DNA of 64,000 bases from Alistipes onderdonkii (GTDB lineage: Bacteria; Bacteroidota; Bacteroidia; Bacteroidales; Rikenellaceae), in contig NZ_CP102251.1 of assembly GCF_025145285.1 (NCBI RefSeq), positions 2,976,001 to 3,040,000 of the forward strand. The letters run 5' to 3'. Below the pieces are notes generated by a model that saw only the letters and a program-made list of their open reading frames with translations, was not told the DNA's origin and did no database searches. The position numbers were made by a program, and so were the translations under genes. Positions 1 through 10,161 of the stretch are shown in pieces (within the stretch, counting starts at the first letter, position 1; each line of letters opens with the position of its first letter).

Positions 1-1107
1 GCCTTTCCCGCGGCCGGGGCACATGCCGCAGCCGATTCCCTCTCGACCGGCGTGGTGCTTTATTCGCCCTATACGAAGATCGTCGTATCGCCGGGAGCTT
101 CCATCAATTACAGCGTCGACCTGATCAACAACGGCCATGAAATCCGAACCGAGAACATTGCGCTCGGCGGCCTTCCTTCCTCCTGGAAATACGACATCAA
201 GTCCGGAGGCTGGAATATCGAGCAGATGGCCGTCCTGCCCGACGAAAAAAAGAATTTCACCCTTACCGTCAACGTCCCGCTGAAGATCAACAAGGGAAGC
301 TATAAGTTCCATCTCTCGGCGGGCGAAGCCCGGTTGCCGCTCACCATCGTGGTCTCCAAACAGGGGACTTACCAGAGCGAATTCACGACCGATCAGCCCA
401 ACATGCAGGGCAATTCCAAATCGAATTTCACCTTCAGCACCACACTCCGCAACCAGACCGCCGACCGGCAGCTCTATGCGCTGATGGCCGATGCCCCGCG
501 GGGCTGGAACGTGGTGTTCAAGCCCAACTATAAGCAGGCGACCTCGGCGCAGGTCGATGCGAATGCCAGCCAGAATATCTCCGTCGAAGTTACGCCCGCG
601 GCCAATGCCGAGGCCGGAACCTATAAAATCCCCGTGCGTGCCGTCACCAATTCCACCTCCGCGGAACTGACACTCGAAGTCGCCATCACGGGGACGTTCC
701 AGATGGAGGTGACTACACCCAAGGGGTTGTTGAGCGCCGACATCACGGCGGGCGATACCCGCCGTATCGACCTGGAGGTCGTCAATACCGGATCGTCGGA
801 GCTGAAGGACATTCAGCTCTCCTCGCGCAAACTCGCCGGGTGGGAACTCTCGTTCGAGCCGTCGAAGATCGCGTCGCTGAAGGCCGGGGCTGCGGCCAAC
901 GTCACGGCCGAGCTCAAGGCTTCGCCGAAAGCCCTCCCGGGCGATTACGTGGTCGTGATGGATGCCAAGACCCCCGAGGTGACTGCCGATGCGCAGTTCC
1001 GGATTTCGGTGAAGACGCCCCTGTTCTGGGGATGGGTCGGCGTGCTTGTCATCCTGGCTGCCGTGGGAGGGGTCTATTGTCTTTTCCGCAAATACGGAAG
1101 GAGGTAG
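1..1107 (+). CDS. NEW3-domain membrane-anchored protein (5' end outside window)
   Basis: The reading frame is open from base 1, so the gene begins outside the window. The first visible residues are Ala-rich and precede the mature sequence, consistent with the end of a signal peptide. The body is a series of beta-sandwich repeats resembling the NEW3 / alpha-galactosidase-associated domain (COG1470 type), with recurring LxxxNxGxE and VTPAxxAxAGTYKIPVxA patterns. One transmembrane helix lies at the C-terminus (about 23 residues before the last, positively charged tail), so the bulk is probably periplasmic. The stop is 3 bp before the start of the ABC ATPase, so the three genes form one transcription unit. 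The pairing suggests an accessory or substrate-presenting part of the exporter. That role is inferred; the substrate is unknown. Confidence 0.75.
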   Translation, partial: AFPAAGAHAAADSLSTGVVLYSPYTKIVVSPGASINYSVDLINNGHEIRTENIALGGLPSSWKYDIKSGGWNIEQMAVLPDEKKNFTLTVNVPLKINKGSYKFHLSAGEARLPLTIVVSKQGTYQSEFTTDQPNMQGNSKSNFTFSTTLRNQTADRQLYALMADAPRGWNVVFKPNYKQATSAQVDANASQNISVEVTPAANAEAGTYKIPVRAVTNSTSAELTLEVAITGTFQMEVTTPKGLLSADITAGDTRRIDLEVVNTGSSELKDIQLSSRKLAGWELSFEPSKIASLKAGAAANVTAELKASPKALPGDYVVVMDAKTPEVTADAQFRISVKTPLFWGWVGVLVILAAVGGVYCLFRKYGRR

Positions 1108-1110
1108 GCC

Positions 1111-1854
1111 ATGGCTGAAGAGGTAATCGTATTGACCGACCTGACGAAAAAATACGGTGCTTTCACGGCAGTAGACCGTATTTGCCTGTCGGTGGCGAAG
1201 GGGGAGGTCTTCGGTTTGCTCGGGCCCAACGGGGCGGGCAAGTCGACTACCATCCTCATGATGCTCGGACTGACCGAACCGACGTCGGGCAATGTCAGCA
1301 TCTGCGGGATTGACGCTACGCACAACCCGATCGAGGTGAAGAGGCGTATCGGCTACCTGCCCGAGGATGTCGGCTTCTACGACGACATGACCGGTGTGGA
1401 GAACCTGATGTATACGGCCGCGCTGAACGGGATTGCGCGCGACGAGGCGCACAGCAGGGCCGTGCGGCTGATGGAGCGCGTCGGATTGGGCGAACAGATG
1501 GAGAAGAAGGCCGGGAAATATTCCCGGGGCATGCGCCAGCGGCTCGGGCTGGCGGACGTGCTTATCAAGCAACCGCAGATCGTCATCCTGGACGAACCTA
1601 CCTCGGGGATCGACCCCGCCGGGGTGCAGGAGTTCATCGCCCTCATAAAACAGCTCAGCAGCGAAGGGCAACTGACCGTGTTGTTCTCTTCGCACAACCT
1701 GGAGCAGGTGCAGAAGGTTTGCGACCGCGTCGGGCTTTTCAACCGGGGGCGGCTCGTGGCACAGATCGGCCTGGAGGAACTGCGGCGCGAAAACCGCGAT
1801 CTGGCCGATGTCTACAACCGCTATTTTACGGAAGGGGGTGGGCAGCATGACTGA
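1111..1854 (+). CDS. ABC transporter ATP-binding protein
   Basis: This is a 247-aa ATPase subunit of an ABC-2 type exporter. Visible motifs are Walker A (GPNGAGKS), a variant signature (YSRGMRQRLG), Walker B (IVILDEPTSG) and the switch histidine (SSHN). Length and motifs match the CcmA/drug-export branch. The ATG follows a GGAAGGAGG ribosome-binding site by a few bases, which fixes the start. The 3' end overlaps the permease start by 8 bp, implying translational coupling. The domain call is certain; the transported substrate cannot be read from the sequence. Confidence 0.93.
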   Translation: MAEEVIVLTDLTKKYGAFTAVDRICLSVAKGEVFGLLGPNGAGKSTTILMMLGLTEPTSGNVSICGIDATHNPIEVKRRIGYLPEDVGFYDDMTGVENLMYTAALNGIARDEAHSRAVRLMERVGLGEQMEKKAGKYSRGMRQRLGLADVLIKQPQIVILDEPTSGIDPAGVQEFIALIKQLSSEGQLTVLFSSHNLEQVQKVCDRVGLFNRGRLVAQIGLEELRRENRDLADVYNRYFTEGGGQHD

Positions 1855-2809
1855 CCAGAAAGTGCATTCCCCGTTCTGGACGATCGTCCGGAAGGAGATC
1901 GCCGACCATGTGCGCAGCCTGCGGTTCATTATTCTGGTGAGCATCATCGTGCTCACCTGCGCGGGGTCGTTGTATACGGCGCTTACGAATATCGCGGCCG
2001 CGATAAAGCCCGACGATCCGGACAGCTCCTTCCTCTTCCTGAAACTCTTCACGGTGTCGGACGGGACGCTCCCTTCGTTCGTATTTTTCATCAATTTCCT
2101 GGGGCCTTTGCTCGGTATCGCATTGGGCTTCGATGCCGTTAATTCAGAGCAGAACAAAGGGACGCTCAGCCGTATGCTGTCGCAGCCCATCCACCGCGAC
2201 TGTATCATCAACGCCAAGTTCGTGGCTGCGCTGATCGTCATCGGGGTATTGCTCTTCGCACTGGGCTTTCTGGTGATGGGGTGCGGCTTGATTGCCATCG
2301 GCATTCCTCCGACCCCCGGGGAGTTCTGGAGGATCATCCTGTACATCATTACCGGGATCTTCTACGTGGCATTCTGGCTTACGGTGGCGATCCTGTTCTC
2401 GCTCTGTTTCCGCCAGGCGGCTACCTCTGCGCTGGCATCCATCGCCGTGTGGCTTTTTTTCAGTGTGTTCTATGCGATGATCGTCAGCGTGGTCGCCCGG
2501 GCGCTGAGCCCCTCCGAGATGGCTCCGGTCTACCACCAGCTCAGCTACCAGCGGTTTATCCTGGGGCTGATGCGGCTGGCGCCGAGCGAACTGTTCAACG
2601 ATGCCACTTCGACGCTGCTCATGCCTTCGGTGCGGAGCCTCGGCCCCCTGACGATGGAGCAATTGGACGGGGCTATTCCCAGTCCGCTGCCTCTGGGCGA
2701 GAGCATCAAGGTTGTGTGGGCGCAGTTGACCGGACTGATTGCCGCGACCGTCGTCTGCTTTGCCGTTTCCTACTCGATATTCATGCGGCGGGAAATCCGT
2801 TCCCGATAG
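1847..2809 (+). CDS. ABC-2 type transporter permease
   Basis: This is a 320-aa integral membrane permease partner of the upstream ATPase. About six hydrophobic segments are visible: one near residue 25, a large extracytoplasmic loop, then a cluster from about residue 80 to 220, and a last helix at the C-terminus. The N-terminal SPFWTIVRKEIADHVRS pattern is typical of ABC-2 permeases of the NosY/GldF-like group. The frame could open earlier, but the ATG at 1847 overlaps the ATPase stop as ATGACTGA with a purine-rich GAAGGGGG upstream, so this start is preferred. A strong hairpin follows the stop. Confidence 0.88.
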   Translation: MTDQKVHSPFWTIVRKEIADHVRSLRFIILVSIIVLTCAGSLYTALTNIAAAIKPDDPDSSFLFLKLFTVSDGTLPSFVFFINFLGPLLGIALGFDAVNSEQNKGTLSRMLSQPIHRDCIINAKFVAALIVIGVLLFALGFLVMGCGLIAIGIPPTPGEFWRIILYIITGIFYVAFWLTVAILFSLCFRQAATSALASIAVWLFFSVFYAMIVSVVARALSPSEMAPVYHQLSYQRFILGLMRLAPSELFNDATSTLLMPSVRSLGPLTMEQLDGAIPSPLPLGESIKVVWAQLTGLIAATVVCFAVSYSIFMRREIRSR

Positions 2810-2826
2810 GACGGAAGACTGGTGTG

Positions 2827-2862
2827 GGCGAGGGCGGCTGAGAATACCCAGCCGCCCTCGCC
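2827..2862. terminator. Convergent hairpin terminator
   Basis: A perfect 14-bp stem (GGCGAGGGCGGCTG at 2827-2840 with its complement at 2849-2862) and an 8-nt loop lie between the stops of the ABC permease (+) and tamA (-). It has no long T-run, but position and stem strength suit a bidirectional terminator. Confidence 0.7.
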
Positions 2863-2881
2863 GTATCCGTATCCCCTCCCC

Positions 2882-5194
2882 TCAGAACGGATAGCCGATC
2901 GCCAGGTGGAACCCGAGCCCGTCCTTGAAGCTGGAGATGTTGTAATACCCCGTCTTGTCGGGATTGGGGTAGGGGGTGTGGATGCCGATTCCGAGGTCGG
3001 CACGGATGACCAGGTAGCTGATGTCGTAACGCAACCCGAATCCGGTGCCCAGCGCGATTTCATTGAGCAGCCCTTTCCATTTCAGTTCCGCACCGGGGCG
3101 TTTGGGGTCTTTTTTCAGCAGCCAGATATTCCCGGCGTCGAGGAAAACGGCGCCGTTCAGGCGTCCCATGATGCCGAAGCGGTATTCGATGTTGGCCTCC
3201 AGCTTGAAATCGCCCGTCTGGTCGAGATAGCCGTTGCGGTCGTTGGCCGGGGGACGGTAGCTGCCCGGCCCGAGCGACCGGATCGTGAAGGCGCGGATGC
3301 TGTTGGCGCCTCCGATGTAGAACTGCTCGCTGTAGGGCATCACCTCGGAATTCCCGTAGGCATATCCCACGCCGACGAGCAGCCGCGTCGCCAGCCAGTT
3401 GTTCCGGCGCCCGATGCGGTGGTAGAACTTCACTTCGCTCACCTCCTTGACGAACTGCGAAAAGCGGTTCCCGAACAGGTGCTGGGGCTGTTTTTCGCCG
3501 AACAGGCTCAGCACGCCCGAGAGGATGTTGCCGGCCGAGGTGACGCTGTTCTGCCAGTAGAAGCGGCGGTTGCCGGTGCTGCCGTAGGTCTTGTCGAACG
3601 TATAGGTATAGTTGATCGACGGTACGAACTGGTTGCGGAAACTCATGGCGATGGCCGGGTTCTCGTCCATCGTCTTGTCGAAGGCTTCGGTCGTGTGCAG
3701 CAGCTTGTTGTAGGTGAGTTTGAATACGGTCAGCGAATGGCGGCTGTAAGGCGAGGTCTGGAAATTGTATCCCGCCGAGCCGCTGAACGCGATCAGCCGG
3801 AAGAAGCTGGGGCGGTTCATCAGGTCGACCCCGAGCTGGAACGTCGTGCTCCCGGGGTATTTCAGCCTGCGCGTGATGAACGACGGCAGCAACAGCCGCG
3901 GAATGCTGAGGTTCGCATTCAGTCCCAGTTCATAGGAGTTGAGCCGTGAGGAACGGCCGCCGGAGTTTTTGTTGCCCGTCTGCCATTCGTACGAGCCGTT
4001 CAGTTTCAGGGCGAGGACTTCGCCGCCCCGGAACAGGTTGTTGTTGCTGACCTTGAAGGTGATGCCGGGGCCGATGAAGCTGTTCGACTTCGAGGTTACG
4101 TCCGTTTCCAGGGCGGCTTCCAGCGGATAGTCGAACTGCGCGTCGATGGCGACGTCCAGCGTGTCGGAGCCCCGCAGCGAGTCGAGCGGCGTGACGCTCA
4201 GGTTGACGGAACGGAAAATGCCCAGCTTGTTGAGGTCGGTCTGCGTGCGGTTCTGGGCATCTACCGTGAAGAGCTGCCCGCTTCGGAGCGTGAGGGCCCT
4301 GGACAGGATCCTGGGGCGGATTTTCATCGGCCGCTGGGCGATGACCGTCGCATTGCGCAGGCGGAGCGTGTCCGTCGGGCCGGGTTTGATGTTCGTCAGC
4401 CGCACCGTGATGCCGCCCACCCGGTAGGGCTTGAGCGCCACCTCCGGCAGGTTGGGCTTGAGGTTCAGGCGCAGGTCGACCTGCCGCAGACCGGAAGTCG
4501 TATCGGCCAGGTATTCCAGGTATTCGGGACGGAAATAGTAATATCCCCTGTTGCGCAGCAGCTGGGAGATCCGTTTGCGTTCGAGCGTGAGGCTGTCCAT
4601 GTTGTACTGCGCCCCCACGCGGAGCAGGGACGTGGCCCGGAGACTGTCCATGAGATGTTCCATGCCGCTGTCCACCTCCGGGTAGGCGATCTTCGAATAG
4701 TGCCAGGGCGGCGCTATGCCGAGCGTATAGTACACCTTTGCCTTCCGCCCGTGTTTGCGGTAGAGCAGGGAGTCTGCGGCGTGCGAGCCGAAATAACCGT
4801 AATTTTCGAGCACCTGTTCCGCGACCTTCGTCCGGAGCCGGGGCTGCACCTTCGAGATCAGCACGGGCTGTTTGGCCAGCCGTTTGAATAACCAGTATTT
4901 GAATCCCTTTTCCCTGGGTGTGTAGAGATAGTTGTAGGCCCACAGCCCGATCGGCAGCGGGGTGCGGATATAGGGGCTGTAAAGCGGGTTGTTCGGGGCG
5001 ACCGACAGCGGTTCCTTCACGGCCGATTCGGCTGCGGCGGAGAGCACGACGCCCGAGTCGGGTTCGATCCGGATTTTCTTCACGCCCGTATACAACACCT
5101 CGTCCGACCCCAGCCGGCGGGTGGTGGAGCAGGCCGCTACCGACAACACGGCGCAAACCAGGATGCAGGTATTTCTAATGTGTGCCGGCCTCAT
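2882..5194 (-). CDS. tamA: TamA/BamA-family outer membrane protein (lipoprotein type)
   Basis: This is a 770-aa Omp85-superfamily protein. It begins with a lipoprotein signal (lipobox VAAC, Cys22), followed by POTRA-like segments and, from about residue 370, a 16-strand-type beta barrel ending in Phe, the usual C-terminal signal for barrel insertion. A lipidated N-terminus is typical of Bacteroidetes TamA-like proteins. It starts 20 bp inside the end of tamB, so the two are translationally coupled. Together they would move or fold outer-membrane material, TamB spanning the periplasm and TamA forming the barrel. The family is clear; substrate specificity is inferred only from family knowledge. 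Confidence 0.88.
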   Translation of the reverse strand: MRPAHIRNTCILVCAVLSVAACSTTRRLGSDEVLYTGVKKIRIEPDSGVVLSAAAESAVKEPLSVAPNNPLYSPYIRTPLPIGLWAYNYLYTPREKGFKYWLFKRLAKQPVLISKVQPRLRTKVAEQVLENYGYFGSHAADSLLYRKHGRKAKVYYTLGIAPPWHYSKIAYPEVDSGMEHLMDSLRATSLLRVGAQYNMDSLTLERKRISQLLRNRGYYYFRPEYLEYLADTTSGLRQVDLRLNLKPNLPEVALKPYRVGGITVRLTNIKPGPTDTLRLRNATVIAQRPMKIRPRILSRALTLRSGQLFTVDAQNRTQTDLNKLGIFRSVNLSVTPLDSLRGSDTLDVAIDAQFDYPLEAALETDVTSKSNSFIGPGITFKVSNNNLFRGGEVLALKLNGSYEWQTGNKNSGGRSSRLNSYELGLNANLSIPRLLLPSFITRRLKYPGSTTFQLGVDLMNRPSFFRLIAFSGSAGYNFQTSPYSRHSLTVFKLTYNKLLHTTEAFDKTMDENPAIAMSFRNQFVPSINYTYTFDKTYGSTGNRRFYWQNSVTSAGNILSGVLSLFGEKQPQHLFGNRFSQFVKEVSEVKFYHRIGRRNNWLATRLLVGVGYAYGNSEVMPYSEQFYIGGANSIRAFTIRSLGPGSYRPPANDRNGYLDQTGDFKLEANIEYRFGIMGRLNGAVFLDAGNIWLLKKDPKRPGAELKWKGLLNEIALGTGFGLRYDISYLVIRADLGIGIHTPYPNPDKTGYYNISSFKDGLGFHLAIGYPF

Positions 5195-8100
5195 CTCGTT
5201 TCTGTTTTTTCGCTTTGGGTTTCGTCGACTTGAACAGGTCGCCCAGCCTCAGCAGTTTTTTCCGGATCACGAAGCCCACGCCCGTTTCGGTGATTTCGCC
5301 TTCGAGGATGCTTTCGTACCCGGTATGGCGGAATACTTTCAGATACATGTTGTCGCGCTTGGTCAGCATGTATTCCAGCGAAATGTCGTCGATCAGGTTC
5401 TCCTTGAGGTTCTGCGACGGGTCGGCATCCGTGCTGAACTTGCCTCCGATGACGGCGCGCACGCGGTTGCTGAACAGGTTTTTGGACAACCGGTAGGAGT
5501 AGTCGGTGCGCTGGCCGTTGGGGTCGTCCTCGCCGTAGGAGTTGATGCCGAAGCTCAGGTCTACGCCCTTCAGGTTGTTCTGCGCCCACTGGTTCAGCTC
5601 CTTCTGGATAAACGAGTTGAGCGGGTTCTCGGAGCTGACCTTCGCCGTGGTTCCGGGGCCCGTGTAGGTGTTGTATATCAGCAGGTTCATAGCCTGGTTG
5701 GCCCGTTGCTCGGCCGTGAGCGAATTCAACTGGTTCTGCATGGTGAGGTCTTCGGGGGCCGAAAGCCCGAAGCTGACCTCCAGGTCGTCGAGCGAATTGC
5801 GGATGTTGATGGAGATATCGAAATTCACCGCACGGTTGTCCTGCCCGTCCGAGGAGACATTGGCACGTACGGTCTCCACGGCCGTGATGTTGAAAGCCGG
5901 GTCGGCGATGTTCCCTATCCATTCGACATAGCTGTCCGGCGTGATCTTGAAGATTTTTTGGGAGATGATGGGCGGATTGTAGCGTACGCTTCCGCCCGAA
6001 AGCACATATTTTCCTGACAGGCGGACGTCGCCCAGCGGATTCATGGTATAGGTCAGGTTGCCGCCTCCCTTCAGGTCGATCCGGTTGTTGCCGTCCGCCG
6101 AAAGGTCTACGGCCGCCTGTACGTCGTTGTTGATGTTGACATTCACCAGTACGTCCATACCTCCGATGCGTATTGCCTGCGATGTCTCTTCCTGTCCCTG
6201 GGAGTCCAGTTCCCGGAACGAGACGAACGTCACGATGTTTTGCGGACGCTCCTTCACGTCCATCGGGGAGTCCTGCATGACGTAATTGATGTCCGTGCCG
6301 CCCAGCAGGGCTACGTTCCCGCGGACGACGAGTTCGTCCAGGGGGCCTTTGGCCGTCGCGTCCAGGTCGAGGTAGGCCTTTCCGTAGACCGACGTCCCCT
6401 CTTTCCGGGCTACGTCGACCGCCTGGAAATCCGACGCCCGGAGCGCGAGATCGGCCGTCATGCGGCTGAAATCGGCCAGGTCGACCTCGCCGCCGATCGT
6501 CAGCGGCTTGCTGTTCGGGGCGAGGAGCGTGTAATCGTCGAATATGACGCGGCTGTCGTCAATGCGGATCGTGTCGGACGACAACCGGAACGACGTGCCG
6601 ATCATCGGCACGCAGATTTCGGTCTGTGCGAAGTGTACGCCCCCGTCCAGCCTCGGCCGGTCAGCGGCGCCTCCTGCGTGGATTTTCGCCTGCAACCGGC
6701 CCCGGAGGCGGATCAGGTCGTCGGGCAGGAATACGTTGGCCTGCTGCAACGGGAATCCGGGGATCGTCGCCGTGAGGTCGAGCGGGCTTTCGCGCTCTGC
6801 GCGGTAATCTCCCCGGACGGTCAGTACCTCGGCGCCGTCGAGCGTCAGCCGCGCATCGGCCATATGTCCCTGATCCTGCTTGTAATAGAGTCCGAAGTCG
6901 ACGTTGCCGAACCGCCGTTTGTCGTACGACAGCTCCGCGATGGACAGGTCGCCGCGCAGGGTCAGGCTGTCGGGCGTCATGCCCAGCGTCATGTCCGTAC
7001 CCAATATCCCGTCGACGGGCGGGGCGGAGGGCAGCAGCCCCAGTGCGGAACCGATGTTCAGGCCGGCGATATCCAGCCGGATGTCGTCGGACGCCCCCTC
7101 TCCGGGAACCGTCCGGATTGCGAACCGCTGGTCGCCGTGCCTCATGTCGAGGTCGGCGTCGATGCTTTTGCCATACCTGTAAACGAGGTAATTGCCGGGG
7201 TTTACCGTCCAGGGTTCGTACCCGAATACCGGGTCGGGCGGCGTTACGCCCGCCCTGACCAGACTGTCGTTCCATTCGACATCCAGCCCGAAGCGGAACC
7301 CCTCGCGTCCCGCCCGGTTTTTCTGGCAGAGGTTTACCTGGCCCCTATTTCCGGCCACATGGCCGTACAGCCCTGCGAGGGCTATGTTGTTCAGGTTCCC
7401 CGGGACGTTCGCCGTGCGGAGGAAATAATCCAGCCGGCGGCCGTCCTGCGCGATGCCTGCCGTCAGCGTGTCGAGGACGACGCCTCCCCAGGCCAGCCTC
7501 TCCGCCTTTATCCGGAGGGATACCGGCAGGGAGTCGCAATTCACGCCTTCGATGTCCAGCGCGCCGAACGACACCTTTTTTGTTTTCAGAAAATTATTCA
7601 GGATATTTTCGCGTCCGGCCGTGACACTCAGGCTGAAATCGGGCAATGCGGGTTTCAGGGCCTCCATGTCGACGCTTTGTGCCCGTATCTGCCGTGCGAG
7701 TATGTCGGCGCTCCGCGTCAGGGCCGGAACCAGCGAGTCCACGGGCCCGGGGGAGACGAATGCCAGCGACAGGTCGCCGGATGCCAGTTTGGCCCGCGTC
7801 GCCGTCGTGTCGGAGCTCAATGACAGGCTCGTCGGACGGATGCGGTCTGTGCGGTGCCGGGTTCTGACCTCGATGCTGTCCAGGGATATCCGGGCCGTGT
7901 AGCTGCCGGCGTCCGAGGCGGACGCCCCGGCCTCCAGCGCGAACGACCCGCCGATTTTCTGCGGGGAGATTCCCAGCTCTGCCAGGTCGAAATCGAAGAC
8001 GTTGCCCGTGAGCCTGACTTCCTGTTTCCGTTCGGTCAGCGTGCCCGAGACCAGCAGCAACAGCCGCAGCGCCTCGTCACGGTCGGACAGGCGGCCGGAA

Positions 8101-9893
8101 AGTTGTCCTCCTTCGAGGTTTGCGTTCAGCTCCACGCCTCCGAAATCCCTGCCGCGGAACTCCGCCCGGTCAACCTGCAGGCGGATGTTCCCCCGGGTCT
8201 GCGCCCGGAGCGGATCGAATCCGCTGCCCCCGGCCTGCAACGCCAGGTCTAAAAGGCCCAGCGAATCGGCCGGCAAAAACCTGTTCAACGGGAAGCTGTC
8301 GCACCGTAATTCGATGCCATAGGCCTCGCTGCGGGTATCCAGCCGGCCTTGCAGGGCTATCTCCCCGCCGTCGGCCGAGAGCGTCGAAGCGGCCGAGAAC
8401 GCCCCTTTGTCTGCGCCGGCCGTTCCGTGGAGCCGGATGCGGTCGGGAATCGCTATGCGCCGCCGCAGGGCGGAGTCGGGCAACAGCGCTTCGAGGAACG
8501 CCATATCCCTGAAATCGCCTTCGAACCGTGCGGAAGCCTCCATGCGGCCGGGATCGAGCACATTTCTCGCCGCCCCGTCCGCCGTGAATGCGACGTGTCC
8601 GGGCGAGGAGATGTCCAGCCCGGCTTTTCCGATGTCGCCCAGCGTCCCCGCTGCGGTGAGCGCCAGGCTGACGATACGTCCGTCGAGCACGGGCGGTATC
8701 AGCGCCGGATAGAGGTATTTTAGGTCTTTGGTGTTCACGTCGGCCGTGAGCGCTGCCTTGAGTGGCGAATCCGGAGCCAGTGCCAGAATCCCCTCCCCGG
8801 CGGAGATGTTGGCCTCGATCCGGGAAAAGGGCGTTTTCAGGGTGACGCCGGCAAGGGATATGCCCGAGGCGTCCATGCCGATGTCCCCGGTCATGTCGCT
8901 CACCGTGAGCCCGCTGCGCTCGGTGAACGCCATGCGGCGGATTTGCAGGGCTATGTCCGCACCCCGGTTGTAGATCGAATCGACCGCCAGGTCGAGCGTC
9001 GAGAGGACGATGAACGACGGGTCGAATCCCGCTGCGGGACGATGGTTCAGCAGCCCGTATTCCGCCCGGTTGCCGGTCAGCACGACGCTGCCGACCCGAA
9101 CCGTCCAGGGGAGCGACGGCGTGCTGCCGCCGGGGGCGGGAGCTGCCTCCTGTTTCTCTTTTCCGGGCACTGCCGGCCCTGTCAGGTAGGAGTAGCCGCC
9201 CCGGTTCAGCAGTACGCTTTTCACGGATACCTGCTGGCTGTCGAGCCGCACCCGGCATTCATCCACCGTGCCTTCGGCCAGGCGGACGGAGAGTTCCGAT
9301 ACGGCAGGTGCCGTCCGCATCCCGAAAGCCAGGTTGTCCACCGAGAGTTTCCCGATGCCGATCGTCCACGGCAGTGCGGCCGTGCTGTCCGCTTCCTCTT
9401 TCGGAGCCGCTTGCGTTATGTCCAGCCGGACATCGGCATCCGACAGGACGAGGCTGGCGATGCCTGCCGTATTTGCCGAGAGGTCGGCCTTGGCCGCATC
9501 CAGGGACAACAGGCCCGCCGAAAGGCGCATGTCCATGCCCGCCAGCGAATCCTTGTAGCGGGCGGCGACCCGCTCCAGCCCGAAGCTCCGGATGACGACC
9601 TCTTTCCGAACCAGGGGCCACAGGGCGACATCCAGCGAGAGCCTGCCGCAGCTGAGGAGCGTATCGGCCTTGTCGACCAGCAGCGTGTTGTCCACCGATA
9701 ACCGGAGCGGAAAGGAGAGCCGGAGACGTTCGACGGACAAATCCATCCCGAGCGCCCGCGAGGCATAGCCGACCGCGCGCTTCCGAACGAAATCCTGTAC
9801 GGCCGGTATGTAGAGCAGGGCGGGAACCAGTATCAGGACGACGAGGACAACGAGCAGCGCACGGAGCGTATATTTGATGATCTTTTTCAGCAT
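5175..9893 (-). CDS. tamB: TamB-family translocation/assembly protein
   Basis: This 1572-aa protein has one N-terminal transmembrane anchor (about residues 7-29) followed by a very long repetitive beta-strand region of the AsmA/TamB type and a C-terminal DUF490 domain (about residues 1150-1530). Such proteins form a hydrophobic groove bridging inner and outer membranes, and may carry phospholipid or help barrel assembly. The C-terminal third has the family's NQAMNLLIYNTYTGP-like stretch. It is directly upstream of tamA with overlapping ends. A second TamB-like gene lies at 35867-40447. Confidence 0.88.
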   Translation of the reverse strand: MLKKIIKYTLRALLVVLVVLILVPALLYIPAVQDFVRKRAVGYASRALGMDLSVERLRLSFPLRLSVDNTLLVDKADTLLSCGRLSLDVALWPLVRKEVVIRSFGLERVAARYKDSLAGMDMRLSAGLLSLDAAKADLSANTAGIASLVLSDADVRLDITQAAPKEEADSTAALPWTIGIGKLSVDNLAFGMRTAPAVSELSVRLAEGTVDECRVRLDSQQVSVKSVLLNRGGYSYLTGPAVPGKEKQEAAPAPGGSTPSLPWTVRVGSVVLTGNRAEYGLLNHRPAAGFDPSFIVLSTLDLAVDSIYNRGADIALQIRRMAFTERSGLTVSDMTGDIGMDASGISLAGVTLKTPFSRIEANISAGEGILALAPDSPLKAALTADVNTKDLKYLYPALIPPVLDGRIVSLALTAAGTLGDIGKAGLDISSPGHVAFTADGAARNVLDPGRMEASARFEGDFRDMAFLEALLPDSALRRRIAIPDRIRLHGTAGADKGAFSAASTLSADGGEIALQGRLDTRSEAYGIELRCDSFPLNRFLPADSLGLLDLALQAGGSGFDPLRAQTRGNIRLQVDRAEFRGRDFGGVELNANLEGGQLSGRLSDRDEALRLLLLVSGTLTERKQEVRLTGNVFDFDLAELGISPQKIGGSFALEAGASASDAGSYTARISLDSIEVRTRHRTDRIRPTSLSLSSDTTATRAKLASGDLSLAFVSPGPVDSLVPALTRSADILARQIRAQSVDMEALKPALPDFSLSVTAGRENILNNFLKTKKVSFGALDIEGVNCDSLPVSLRIKAERLAWGGVVLDTLTAGIAQDGRRLDYFLRTANVPGNLNNIALAGLYGHVAGNRGQVNLCQKNRAGREGFRFGLDVEWNDSLVRAGVTPPDPVFGYEPWTVNPGNYLVYRYGKSIDADLDMRHGDQRFAIRTVPGEGASDDIRLDIAGLNIGSALGLLPSAPPVDGILGTDMTLGMTPDSLTLRGDLSIAELSYDKRRFGNVDFGLYYKQDQGHMADARLTLDGAEVLTVRGDYRAERESPLDLTATIPGFPLQQANVFLPDDLIRLRGRLQAKIHAGGAADRPRLDGGVHFAQTEICVPMIGTSFRLSSDTIRIDDSRVIFDDYTLLAPNSKPLTIGGEVDLADFSRMTADLALRASDFQAVDVARKEGTSVYGKAYLDLDATAKGPLDELVVRGNVALLGGTDINYVMQDSPMDVKERPQNIVTFVSFRELDSQGQEETSQAIRIGGMDVLVNVNINNDVQAAVDLSADGNNRIDLKGGGNLTYTMNPLGDVRLSGKYVLSGGSVRYNPPIISQKIFKITPDSYVEWIGNIADPAFNITAVETVRANVSSDGQDNRAVNFDISINIRNSLDDLEVSFGLSAPEDLTMQNQLNSLTAEQRANQAMNLLIYNTYTGPGTTAKVSSENPLNSFIQKELNQWAQNNLKGVDLSFGINSYGEDDPNGQRTDYSYRLSKNLFSNRVRAVIGGKFSTDADPSQNLKENLIDDISLEYMLTKRDNMYLKVFRHTGYESILEGEITETGVGFVIRKKLLRLGDLFKSTKPKAKKQKRDEAGTH

Positions 9894-9958
9894 TAAAATA
9901 GTGTCGTATGTCGTAATATCTTGTAATGCAAGACGTTGGCATATGATGGCATCCTTGG

Positions 9959-9979
9959 TTTTACGGGCAGCCCGTAAAA
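9959..9979. promoter_or_regulatory. 21-bp perfect palindrome upstream of tamB
   Basis: TTTTACGGGC, one A, then its exact complement. It lies 65 bp before the tamB start and 180 bp after the mntH stop. There is no T-run, so an operator is as likely as a terminator. The half TTTTACGGG recurs at 11468-11476, just upstream of mntH. Confidence 0.4.
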
Positions 9980-10161
9980 TCGGGGCAAGTTACTAAAAAT
10001 CCGATGATTGCACAACGGCAATTCCCCCGATAAACGGGCTTATTCGAGGTCTCAATCGTCTTTTTTGATTTCACCCTGCTGCCCGGGCGGCACCTTCGCG
10101 GCTGCCACAGCCGTTGCCGGAGGGCATATATCGCATATCCTCGCCGGACGCCGTGCCGCGC

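Noticed and set aside
2822..3949. 375-residue plus-strand frame inside tamA
   Set aside because: Antisense to a barrel protein; composition not protein-like.
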